Assembly: GCF_004571175.1 (NCBI RefSeq)
Contig: NZ_CP038273.1
Location: forward strand, 1,054,001 to 1,118,000
Length of the DNA: 64,000 nt
Direction of reading: 5' to 3'
DNA from: Legionella israelensis
Lineage (GTDB): Bacteria > Pseudomonadota > Gammaproteobacteria > Legionellales > Legionellaceae
Shown here: piece by piece, positions 36,174-43,704 of the stretch
Layout of the letters: the number at the start of each line of letters is the position of its first letter
Numbering within the stretch: position 1 is the first letter of the stretch
Notes under the pieces: generated by a model
The model's input: the letters and a program-made list of their open reading frames with translations, nothing else
Databases searched by the model: none
Told to the model about the DNA's origin: nothing
Translations under genes and position numbers: made by a program

Positions 36174-37319
36174 ATGGATTCATTCGTTAGCGATTACCAA
36201 AAATTGATACAAATTCAGGGAAGCCCATGCATCTCACTTTATCAGCCGACACATCGCTCGCACCCGGATAATGAACAAGATGCTATCCGCTTTAAAAACC
36301 TGACGAAAAACATAGAAAAATCCCTGCAAGAAAAATATCCTGAAAGAAAAATGCAATCACTTCTTGATAAATTCCATGATCTTTTCGAGGATTATCACTT
36401 CTGGAGTCACAACCACGATGGCTTGGCGATTATGGCCAATTCAGACTTTTTTAAAATATATAAACTGCCGCGATCTGTGCCGGAATTGGCCATAGTAGCT
36501 GATAGTTTTCATGTCAAACCGCTGATACGAATCATGCAATCAGCTGACCGCTATCAAGTGCTCGCCATAAATCGGGATGAGGTGAAGCTCTTTGAAGGCA
36601 ATCGTGACAACCTGCATGAAGTTGAATTATCCAGCGAGGTGCCCAATACCTTAGCCAAAGCCTTAGGCAACGAAGTGACTTCGCCACGCTTGACGGTGGC
36701 TACTTATGGCATGGGCACAAAAGGACCAGCCATGCATCATGGTCATGGTGGCAGAAAAGATGAAGTGGATTTGGATGCTGAACGTTTTTTCAGAATAGTA
36801 GATCAGGCCATTTTCAAACATCACTCCCAACAGACAAAATTACCCTTGATTCTTGCCGCTCTTCCTGAGCATCATCATCTTTTTCACCAGGTCAGTCATA
36901 ATCCCTATTTAATGAGTGAAGGATTGAAAATTGACCCTTCAAGCCTGTCTCTGGAAGAACTCAGATTAGAAACATGGAAACTTGTGGAACCTCATTATCT
37001 TAAACGGCTGAAAAAGCTGATTGAAGAATTTTCCGAAGCACAATCAAAAAAACTGGGTTCTGACCAATTGGCTGATATTGGCAAAGCCGCCATAGCCGGA
37101 AAAGTAGTTACTTTATTGATCGATGCCGATCAACAAATTCCAGGAAAAATCGATGAGAAAACAGGTAGGGTGGAAAAAGATGAATTACTTAATCCTGAGA
37201 TCGATGATGTATTAGATGATTTGGGACAACAGGTATTGAAGCATAAAGGAGAAGTGATTGTCGTACCAGGAGATAAAATGCCAACCGACAGCGGAGCAGC
37301 TGCAATTTACCGTTATTAA
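36174..37319 (+). CDS. bacterial eRF1-like (baeRF) family protein
   Basis: 381 aa from the ATG at 36174 (AAGGAG six bases before). The layout matches bacterial archaeo-eukaryotic release-factor-related proteins: SPCISLYQPTHRS at the N-terminus, the strand-rich middle (YQVLAINRDEVKLFEGN), a Gly/His-rich loop (TYGMGTKGPAMHHGHGG), an RNase E/pelota-like core (LILAALPEHHHLF) and a final VPGDKMPTDSGAAAIYRY. Family members are proposed to act on stalled or hibernating ribosomes, with no established bacterial function. Its stop codon lies just before a family B repeat. Confidence 0.8.
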   Translation: MDSFVSDYQKLIQIQGSPCISLYQPTHRSHPDNEQDAIRFKNLTKNIEKSLQEKYPERKMQSLLDKFHDLFEDYHFWSHNHDGLAIMANSDFFKIYKLPRSVPELAIVADSFHVKPLIRIMQSADRYQVLAINRDEVKLFEGNRDNLHEVELSSEVPNTLAKALGNEVTSPRLTVATYGMGTKGPAMHHGHGGRKDEVDLDAERFFRIVDQAIFKHHSQQTKLPLILAALPEHHHLFHQVSHNPYLMSEGLKIDPSSLSLEELRLETWKLVEPHYLKRLKKLIEEFSEAQSKKLGSDQLADIGKAAIAGKVVTLLIDADQQIPGKIDEKTGRVEKDELLNPEIDDVLDDLGQQVLKHKGEVIVVPGDKMPTDSGAAAIYRY

Positions 37320-37450
37320 AACTCATGTTACACAGTATTTTTTAGCTGATTTTGGTGAAAGTTTTGATATTCGAAGCTACTGGCATAAATGAGCATTTGA
37401 ACAGCAAATATCACTGAGAAAATGCAAAAAACGACACTGCGTAACAAGTT
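37320..37450. repeat. family B MITE-like element, diverged copy (131 bp)
   Basis: Begins AACTCATGTTACACAG and ends CTGCGTAACAAGTT. Its reverse complement aligns with 22166-22300 at both ends (GTTACGCAG, TCGTTTTTTTGC, TAAAAAATACTGTG) and in the centre (TTCAAATGCT), but the inner palindrome has been lost. It begins one base after the stop codon of the eRF1-like gene. Confidence 0.7.
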
Positions 37451-37584
37451 AAAAACAGATGAGAACGCTTAGACTGCAAAATGAATAAAATTCATGTGGG
37501 GAAAAAATTTCTCCAGCCTATTGCTTTTTTTCCCTCTTATGAAAAAATAGAATCGGTCGGCATTCTGCTAAAACCGGCGAAGCC

Positions 37585-38406
37585 ATGTCACTCAAGACTT
37601 TTTATTACCGTCTTATGCCTAGAGAACTGAAACATCTGCCGATTGAATCCCTGCAACCGGGACAATATCAACCTCGACAGGATTTTAATGAGCTCAGCTT
37701 GCAGGAACTGGCTGAATCCATTATCAGCCAGGGGCTTATTGAGCCTTTAATTGTCAGAGAAATCGCTCTTGGATGTTATGAAATCATTGCTGGTGAAAGG
37801 CGTTGGCGTGCTGCTCAAAAAGCAGGGCTTAAGCTGATTCCTTGCCTGGTTGGCGAATATACAGATCAACAAGCCTGCGCGGTCACCTTAATTGAAAATA
37901 TACAACGACAGGATTTAAACCTGATTGAAGAAGCTCAAGGTTATCAACGCTTAATCACTGAATTTCATTTTCATCAAAATGAAATTGCCCTATGGGTAGG
38001 TAAATCACGAAGTCATATCGCTAACATTCTTCGTCTGTTAAGTTTGAGCACTTTGGTAAAAAAATGGTTGTCGGAAGGAAATTTGACACTCGGTCATGCA
38101 AGAGCCTTGGTGGGTTTACCTGAACCACTTCAGAAAACGCTGGCAGAACAGACCATTCGTGAAGAGTGGTCCGTCCGTTATCTGGAGCAAAAAGTCAAGT
38201 CCTGTAAAACGGATTTATCCACTTCTGTGAAAAATCCAAAAAATGACCGTGATGTTGAGCGTTTGCAATCCATACTATCCGAACAGCTTGGCACACCCGT
38301 ACAAATAGCGGAGGATGGTGAGAAGGGCGGATGGTTGAAGGTAAAATTTTTTGATAATGATACGCTTGCAGGACTTTTGGATCGATTTGGCTTAAGCTAT
38401 GATTAA
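37585..38406 (+). CDS. ParB/Spo0J-family DNA-binding protein (orphan)
   Basis: 273 aa. ParB-type CTP/DNA-binding N domain: LPIESLQPGQYQPRQDF, LVELAESI-type helix, IIAGERRWRAAQKAGL (GERRxRA box) and TLIENIQRQDLNLIEEAQGY; then a helix-turn-helix (QNEIALWVGKSRSHIANILRLL) and a linker plus C-terminal dimer domain. ParB clamps load at parS and segregate DNA or organise origins. No parA, gidA/gidB or recognised parS is in the window, so this may be a second or specialised ParB. The ATG at 37615 is an alternative start. A palindrome overlaps its stop codon. Confidence 0.88.
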   Translation: MSLKTFYYRLMPRELKHLPIESLQPGQYQPRQDFNELSLQELAESIISQGLIEPLIVREIALGCYEIIAGERRWRAAQKAGLKLIPCLVGEYTDQQACAVTLIENIQRQDLNLIEEAQGYQRLITEFHFHQNEIALWVGKSRSHIANILRLLSLSTLVKKWLSEGNLTLGHARALVGLPEPLQKTLAEQTIREEWSVRYLEQKVKSCKTDLSTSVKNPKNDRDVERLQSILSEQLGTPVQIAEDGEKGGWLKVKFFDNDTLAGLLDRFGLSYD

Positions 38407-38430
38407 TCATCACTCATGAGTGATCATTAA
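38403..38430. promoter_or_regulatory. 28-bp near-perfect palindrome between parB-like and PBP4 genes
   Basis: The core ATCACTCATGAGTGAT (38409-38424) is a perfect 16-bp palindrome. The arms extend it to 28 bp with one mismatched pair on each side. It overlaps the parB-like stop codon and lies 38 bp before the PBP4 start. No T-tract follows, so an operator or protein-binding site is as likely as a terminator. Confidence 0.5.
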
Positions 38431-38468
38431 CTCCATTATCCACTCCACTCTATAAAGGAACCCGATCG

Positions 38469-40268
38469 ATGAAAAGGAGCTTATCGGTTATTGCATGTTT
38501 TCTGTGGTCAACTGTGTCTGTAGCCAACATTCAAACGGGCATGGATAAATTAATCAATGAAGTGGATCCGGGCATTAATATAGGTATCGAGGTCATTGAT
38601 TTAACCACTGGCGAATCCTTGTACGCTCGTAATCCGGATCGTGCATTTACGCCAGCCAGCAACATGAAAATATTTTCCGATGCCGCAGCATTAATGCTTT
38701 TAGGACCTGACTATCGTTTTAATAATCAATTAAGTACCAATGGAACCGGTCTGCGAAACGGCACACTGAAAGGTAATGTTTATTTGTATTTGCCAGGCGA
38801 TCCTTCCTTTACTCATGAACATCTGAAATCATTATTAAGTAGCTTAAAAAAATGGAACATCAAAAGCATTCAAGGTGATTTTGTTATCGACAGTGCCTAC
38901 AATCACGTTAATCCTTATGCTCCAGGATGGATGATTGAGGATTTGGTATACAGTTACGGAGCTCCGCTGTCGCCTGTCATAATGAACAACAATCGTCTGA
39001 CCGTGACCGTAAATCCAGCTGAAAAAGCTGGGAAACCTGCACTTATTGAAGTCACCGATCCCAGCGGGACCATCATCATCGAAAACAAAGTTCGTACTAA
39101 AGCCAATCTGAAAGGTTGTGGTGTAGATTTTTCCACGGACAAAAACAACCATCTCAGCGTTCGAGGTTGTATTGGAGTTGGACAGTGGGCCATTCAACAA
39201 CGAATGGCCATCCGCAACCCCCTTAGCTATATGCAGGGTTTTATTCAAAAAGAACTGGCTGACCAGCGTATTCATTTAAAAGGCAAAATCCTAATGGGTA
39301 AAGCCCCTAAAGACACCCTGTTACTGGCCAGCAGTTCTTCATCATCCCTGTCTCAACTTTTGAACGATACGCTTAAGCCTTCTGATAACCTGTATGCCGA
39401 AAGTCTTTTTCTCCACACAGCATTCAAACTGAAAGGCTCTGTAGCCAATTGGGGAGAAGCTAAATTACTCATCAAAGAATTTCTACAGAAACAAACAGGT
39501 ATCGATTTAAAAACAGCCGTATTAACGGATGGTTCGGGTTTATCGCGTTACGATTTGTTAACACCTCGTCAAACCGTGAGACTATTACGATTTTTACATG
39601 AGCGATTTCATTTTTCTTATGAGTTTATCGCCGCCTTACCGGTTTCAGGTCGAGATGGAACGCTCCAACGCCGATTTAATAAGTCTTCACAACAGGATTT
39701 ACTGAGAGCAAAAACTGGAACCATGAGAGGTGTCATCAGCCTGTCAGGCTATCTGTACACAGCCAACGGTCATACACTTGCCTTTGCTATTTACATTAAT
39801 AACCTTCCTGGCACCAGTCTTTCCATATCCGGACGCTATCGTTATTTGGTCGATGCCTTATGCAATTACCTGTTACAGCAAAAGCCAGCTACACATCGCT
39901 GGGCCAAAGTCGTTTTACCGCATGGAAGAATGCGTTTTCAAAACAATACAACACAAGCGGCATTGTCGAGAAAAAAACAGGCCCAATGGCGAAGACTTGA
40001 AACGATGGTTAAAAAAGCTTTAAAAGGGGAAGTTGTCGCCATACGCTTTAGAAATAAGGAATTAGTACTTGAAGACTATCAAAAAAATGCCAGTAAAGTC
40101 TGGACGGTTTTACAGCGTTTACGGAAGAAATATCCATTTACTGTAGCTTTAAAATCAAGTGATTTACCTGCATTAACTCCTGGAAAACCAATGTTGCTAT
40201 GGATACAATCAGCTAAAAAGGACTCTAAGGTACAAAGGATATGGATCATCAAAGAAATACTTACCTGA
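38469..40268 (+). CDS. dacB: PBP4-type D-Ala-D-Ala carboxypeptidase/endopeptidase (S13) with extra C-terminal region
   Basis: 599 aa. A signal peptide (to about VSVAN, 20) is followed by a class C penicillin-binding domain: Ser64-x-x-Lys67 (TPASNMKIFSD, nucleophile), the SDN-type motif in LKPSDNLYAES, and KTG in LLRAKTGTMRG. It cleaves peptidoglycan cross-links or terminal D-Ala in the periplasm. Usual PBP4 proteins end near 480 residues; here about 120 more (480-599) form a basic, helix-then-strand region that I do not recognise (RKKQAQWRRLETMVKKALKG). The gene has its own ribosome site (AAAGGAACC). Confidence 0.88.
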   Translation: MKRSLSVIACFLWSTVSVANIQTGMDKLINEVDPGINIGIEVIDLTTGESLYARNPDRAFTPASNMKIFSDAAALMLLGPDYRFNNQLSTNGTGLRNGTLKGNVYLYLPGDPSFTHEHLKSLLSSLKKWNIKSIQGDFVIDSAYNHVNPYAPGWMIEDLVYSYGAPLSPVIMNNNRLTVTVNPAEKAGKPALIEVTDPSGTIIIENKVRTKANLKGCGVDFSTDKNNHLSVRGCIGVGQWAIQQRMAIRNPLSYMQGFIQKELADQRIHLKGKILMGKAPKDTLLLASSSSSSLSQLLNDTLKPSDNLYAESLFLHTAFKLKGSVANWGEAKLLIKEFLQKQTGIDLKTAVLTDGSGLSRYDLLTPRQTVRLLRFLHERFHFSYEFIAALPVSGRDGTLQRRFNKSSQQDLLRAKTGTMRGVISLSGYLYTANGHTLAFAIYINNLPGTSLSISGRYRYLVDALCNYLLQQKPATHRWAKVVLPHGRMRFQNNTTQAALSRKKQAQWRRLETMVKKALKGEVVAIRFRNKELVLEDYQKNASKVWTVLQRLRKKYPFTVALKSSDLPALTPGKPMLLWIQSAKKDSKVQRIWIIKEILT

Positions 40269-40767
40269 GTTAGAGCCGGTAAAAGACAAGTGCAAAGAGC
40301 CCAGGACCATTCTCATTTTCATTCATTGAAGCAAGATGAATAATTAAGTATCAAAATGATTTTGAATGAGGCGAATAGCGCGTCCTGCTTACGAAATCAA
40401 AGCCATTTTTAGCGATATAATTAGCTAATTAGCCGCATTTATAGCCAGGCAGGTGAATACGCCTTCCTAAATTCAAAGATAAAAGTTCTCAAAGGGCGAC
40501 TCTGATATATGCAAATGACTAAAGTTCCTCCTCTCCTATGTGCAGTATAGGGGAGAGAAGCCTTCGTTTCATTTTTTGGATCAATGGGAATCACGTCCGG
40601 TTCTCAATTAGCAAGGATAGTCGTATACTGTATCAAAAAAATTTTATAATTTGCATTTTACATACTGAAATACAGGATAAAATCATACTTCGTCCAAAAA
40701 AGACCAAATTGCCGTCATTATGAACGAAGTTAAGTACGGACGTTTCTGATAGGAGCACGAAAGCATT
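40269..40767. other. 499-bp intergenic region
   Basis: Contains a hairpin, CTCTCCTAT...ATAGGGGAGAG (40531-40557), with a two-base bulge and a downstream CATTTTTT, a possible terminator of the upstream gene. About 40 bp near 40345-40390 (CAAAATGATTTTGAATGAGG) resemble 34760-34800, a further dispersed motif. Short reading frames here have no ribosome site or family match and are taken as noise. Confidence 0.55.
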
Positions 40768-41184
40768 ATGAGGCCGATTAATCAATGTCTGAATTCACAG
40801 CTTGTCCGTATTTGTCAAAAGGCTTTCCAATTGGAGGGATTGCAAAATAAACTCATTCCTTTGCTGCCTGAAAACCTGCAACCCTTCTGCCAAGTCGGCA
40901 GTTTCAATAAAGGCTGTTTAGTAATTATCACATCTGATGCAGCCTGGGCCTCCCAGCTTCGTTTTATTCTTCCAGAATTACGCGATAATTTGCGAAAACA
41001 AGGCCTTTATCAACTTTCCTCTATAGACATTGCGATCACTGAGCAAGGAGAAAGAGAACGGCCGAAAAAAAAGCCCTCTTTAAATCCTATATCAGAAAAT
41101 GCACGTAAAAATATCCTCAACGCATGTGAGCAAATGACTTACCAGCCGCTTAAAGAGGCATTAAAAAAGCTGGGGCGTGGATAA
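40768..41184 (+). CDS. dciA: DciA-like (DUF721) protein, putative replicative helicase loader
   Basis: 138 aa, cytosolic. The N-terminal part fits DUF721: a helix followed by the KGCLVIITSDAAWASQLRFILPELRDNL core, the family's most conserved segment. DciA proteins load DnaB where DnaC or DnaI is absent. A DUF721 gene next to lpxC and the ftsZ region is common in gammaproteobacteria, which supports the call. The C-terminal 50 residues are basic and polar, as expected for the disordered tail. It is convergent with lpxC. Confidence 0.7.
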   Translation: MRPINQCLNSQLVRICQKAFQLEGLQNKLIPLLPENLQPFCQVGSFNKGCLVIITSDAAWASQLRFILPELRDNLRKQGLYQLSSIDIAITEQGERERPKKKPSLNPISENARKNILNACEQMTYQPLKEALKKLGRG

Positions 41185-41323
41185 ACAGGAAAAATGGCCA
41201 AAGTCCAGAGATAGTCATGTGAACATTTTGAAGGCTTATTTTCGTTTAAGATGGAGCAAATAGGGTCGTTCAAGGCAGAAGCTTGTTCTCTTACATCTTA
41301 TAGAGCTTGCATACTGAAAAATA

Positions 41324-41344
41324 CCCTGATTCTGTAACTCAGGG
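41324..41344 (-). terminator. Rho-independent terminator of lpxC
   Basis: On the minus strand CCCTGA...TCAGGG (6-bp stem, 9-base loop) is followed by TATTTTTC, about 35 bp after the lpxC stop codon. Confidence 0.65.
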
Positions 41345-41379
41345 AGCTGAATCTTTAATTAAAAAAGTTCAACCAATGC

Positions 41380-42294
41380 CTATGCTTCAACCGGCTGCAG
41401 GGACGATTGCAGCTCTGGTATATAATTTTCAGCATCAAAATAGGTGTATTCCCAAGCATCCTCTCTGGCCATTAAGGTTCTTAACAATTTATTATTAAGA
41501 GCATGCCCGGATTTATAACCTTCAAAAGCACCTATTAAGCTTGAACCCAGAAGATAAAGGTCGCCAACAGCATCCAGCACCTTGTGAGCCACAAACTCTC
41601 CATCAAAGCGCAAACCGTCTTCATTGAGAACGCGATAGTCATCGACCACAATGGTATTATCAAGACTGCCCCCTTTGGCCAGGTCACGTTCACGCAGCTT
41701 CTCGTAATCGGACAGAAAGCCAAAGGTTCTGGCGCGACATACTTCTTTCACATAGGAAGAGCCGGAAAAATCGAAAGTTACCGATTGAGGCTTATCATTA
41801 AAAACAGGATGCTCAAAACCAATGGTAAAGGATACTTTATATCCATTATAGGGAAGAAATTGGACGTATTTATCGTCATCTTCTACGCGTAGTGGTTTAA
41901 TAATACGGATAAAGCGCTTCGCTGCACTTTGCTCACGAATGCCGGCAGACTGAATTAAAAACACGAAAGGAGCTGAGCTACCATCCATGATAGGTAGTTC
42001 CGGAGCATTGATATCCACATAAGCATTGTCGATACCCAAGCCAGCAAAAGCAGACAATAAATGTTCCACAGTTGCAACCTTAGCCCCATTATGAAGTAAG
42101 GAAGTGCAAAGCATGGTATCGCTGACATTATCGTAAGTTGCAGGAATTTCAACAACCGGGGAAAGATCAACACGCCTGAAAACAATACCAGTGTTAATCG
42201 GGGCTGGGCGTAAGGTGAGAAGCACTTTTTCGCCAGTATGCAAGCCCACGCCGGTGGCTTGGATCACCTTCTTAGGAGTTCTTTGTTTTATCAT
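41380..42294 (-). CDS. lpxC: UDP-3-O-acyl-N-acetylglucosamine deacetylase
   Basis: 304 aa, the standard length. A Zn2+ enzyme for the committed step of lipid A synthesis. Motifs: [13 protein letters not shown] at the start, [21 protein letters not shown] (zinc ligand His in EHLLSA), MDGSSAPFV, and the [14 protein letters not shown] and GHALNNKLL segments with the other zinc ligands and catalytic His. It normally follows ftsZ directly; here two accessory genes and 465 bp lie between. It ends at a hairpin terminator. Confidence 0.98.
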   Translation of the reverse strand: MIKQRTPKKVIQATGVGLHTGEKVLLTLRPAPINTGIVFRRVDLSPVVEIPATYDNVSDTMLCTSLLHNGAKVATVEHLLSAFAGLGIDNAYVDINAPELPIMDGSSAPFVFLIQSAGIREQSAAKRFIRIIKPLRVEDDDKYVQFLPYNGYKVSFTIGFEHPVFNDKPQSVTFDFSGSSYVKEVCRARTFGFLSDYEKLRERDLAKGGSLDNTIVVDDYRVLNEDGLRFDGEFVAHKVLDAVGDLYLLGSSLIGAFEGYKSGHALNNKLLRTLMAREDAWEYTYFDAENYIPELQSSLQPVEA

Positions 42295-42759
42295 TCAGTG
42301 CTCACTCTTATCGATCTTATTATTTTGCGCGCAAATCTCGTACAGTATAACAACAATTCATTGATTAGTCTAATTTTTTTGAATTTTTCCACAAAAGCAG
42401 CGTGCTACACGATGTGTTCTGAATGCTTTTTCCAGAAATAACGCGTATGTTTTACATCCCATCAAAATATCCTGTACGCTTAGGATAACAGCGCAAGAAA
42501 AGCCAAGCCATCAAACAGCGTAGTACACCGAAAACGAAAACAATTGTCAAGCAATATTTTTTTAAATCACATCATCAATATGGTGATCCTTATTTGTATC
42601 GTGAATAGCTTATTTGAGTACAGATTTAACGCTTGCTTGGCTATAAATCAGCAGTTGCGGTCTTAACCGTGACATTCGTGAAACTGTCCCTTACTCTTTA
42701 TTTTATCGATTGCGGACTAGAAAAAGAAATATTTCTGATGGTGCAAAAAAGTTACGTGA
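42295..42759. other. 465-bp region upstream of lpxC
   Basis: Should hold the lpxC promoter, since the normal readthrough from ftsZ is broken by the inserted genes. AT-rich, with no convincing gene, RNA or long repeat. It also contains the 3' side of the opposing-origin gene at 42760-43632, for which no clear terminator was found. Confidence 0.45.
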
Positions 42760-43632
42760 CTATAATGACATTTTGGGACTATGAAAACTTTCTACCTCGC
42801 TTCGTCTCGCTCTCTGTCTTGACTCCAACCAAAGTCCAACTTTATAGTTGTCACTGGTTTCAAACAAGTGACGAGCCTTGCTTTCCGCTCGCGCTCTTGT
42901 TGTGTTATCGACTATCAACGGAGCGATTTTTTCTTTCATGTCTTGGATAGTATGAAGATTAAAAGAATTTGACAAGGCCAGTCCTTTCCCAAAATAAGCG
43001 TTCTGAAGGGATGCTTCCGATTCAGCTTCATACAACTCCGCCAAAATAAGATTCTGCCAAAGGCAAAAGCTGGCATTATCATAAAGATCAGATTTCTTTT
43101 GTTCGCTGCCCCACTGCAACAAATGCAGATAACCATTAGCTAATAGCAAATATCCCGGAGTACCATATCGCGCAGCCAGGTTTTTCCAATTATATAAAAC
43201 AGCAGCCATCATCTCCATTTCTTTGGTCTTATCGCTGCTTTTTTTCACCATCAGGTTATGCAAAAAAGTTTGTGCAGCATGAATGGAATGATGCTTGAGA
43301 GCCATTCCTAGATATTCAATATATTGCTTCTCATCGTCATTAGCTTTTGCTCTGTTGGCCATAAGATAAAAAACATACCCTAAAACCACATCCATATCCG
43401 AAAGATTTTTTTGCTTAACAAAAGAAAATCTGGAATCTAAATTGGTTCGTCTACCTGCCCAAAATACATCGAAATCTTCATGTTTTAGAAGTTCATAATT
43501 TTCGGGGTACGTCTGCAGGAACTGATTAAGCCATACTTTAGGCCAAGATTTCATTTTTTCACTGGCATTCGAAAATTGTGCCGCCTCTAACAAGGCATTA
43601 ACTTCTTTAAAATGATCTTCTTTAGCTTTCAT
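42760..43632 (-). CDS. uncharacterised helical protein, lineage-specific
   Basis: 290 aa, no signal peptide or membrane segment. It is helix-rich, with repeated patterns of paired helices (Tyr/Leu/Ala spaced as in Sel1- or TPR-like solenoids) across about 75-240, for example YVFYLMANRAKANDDEKQYI and YLLLANGYLHLL. I do not recognise a named family. It lies between lpxC and ftsZ, divergent from the kinase-like gene with only 72 bp between starts, so the pair may share regulation and arrived together. An effector role is possible but unsupported by sequence. Confidence 0.65.
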   Translation of the reverse strand: MKAKEDHFKEVNALLEAAQFSNASEKMKSWPKVWLNQFLQTYPENYELLKHEDFDVFWAGRRTNLDSRFSFVKQKNLSDMDVVLGYVFYLMANRAKANDDEKQYIEYLGMALKHHSIHAAQTFLHNLMVKKSSDKTKEMEMMAAVLYNWKNLAARYGTPGYLLLANGYLHLLQWGSEQKKSDLYDNASFCLWQNLILAELYEAESEASLQNAYFGKGLALSNSFNLHTIQDMKEKIAPLIVDNTTRARAESKARHLFETSDNYKVGLWLESRQRARRSEVESFHSPKMSL

Positions 43633-43704
43633 GACGATTACTCAATCACTCTAATACTTATCTATAATATTAGTATATCTCCCAATTTATTTTGGAGGAT
43701 TTTT

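Noticed and set aside
37585-38406. Plasmid partition locus within the chromosome
   Set aside because: No parA, replication initiator or transfer gene is near; flanking genes are chromosomal in character.
40538-40723. 61-codon open reading frame between the PBP4-type and dciA genes
   Set aside because: It begins inside a hairpin, lacks a ribosome site and has no recognisable protein pattern.
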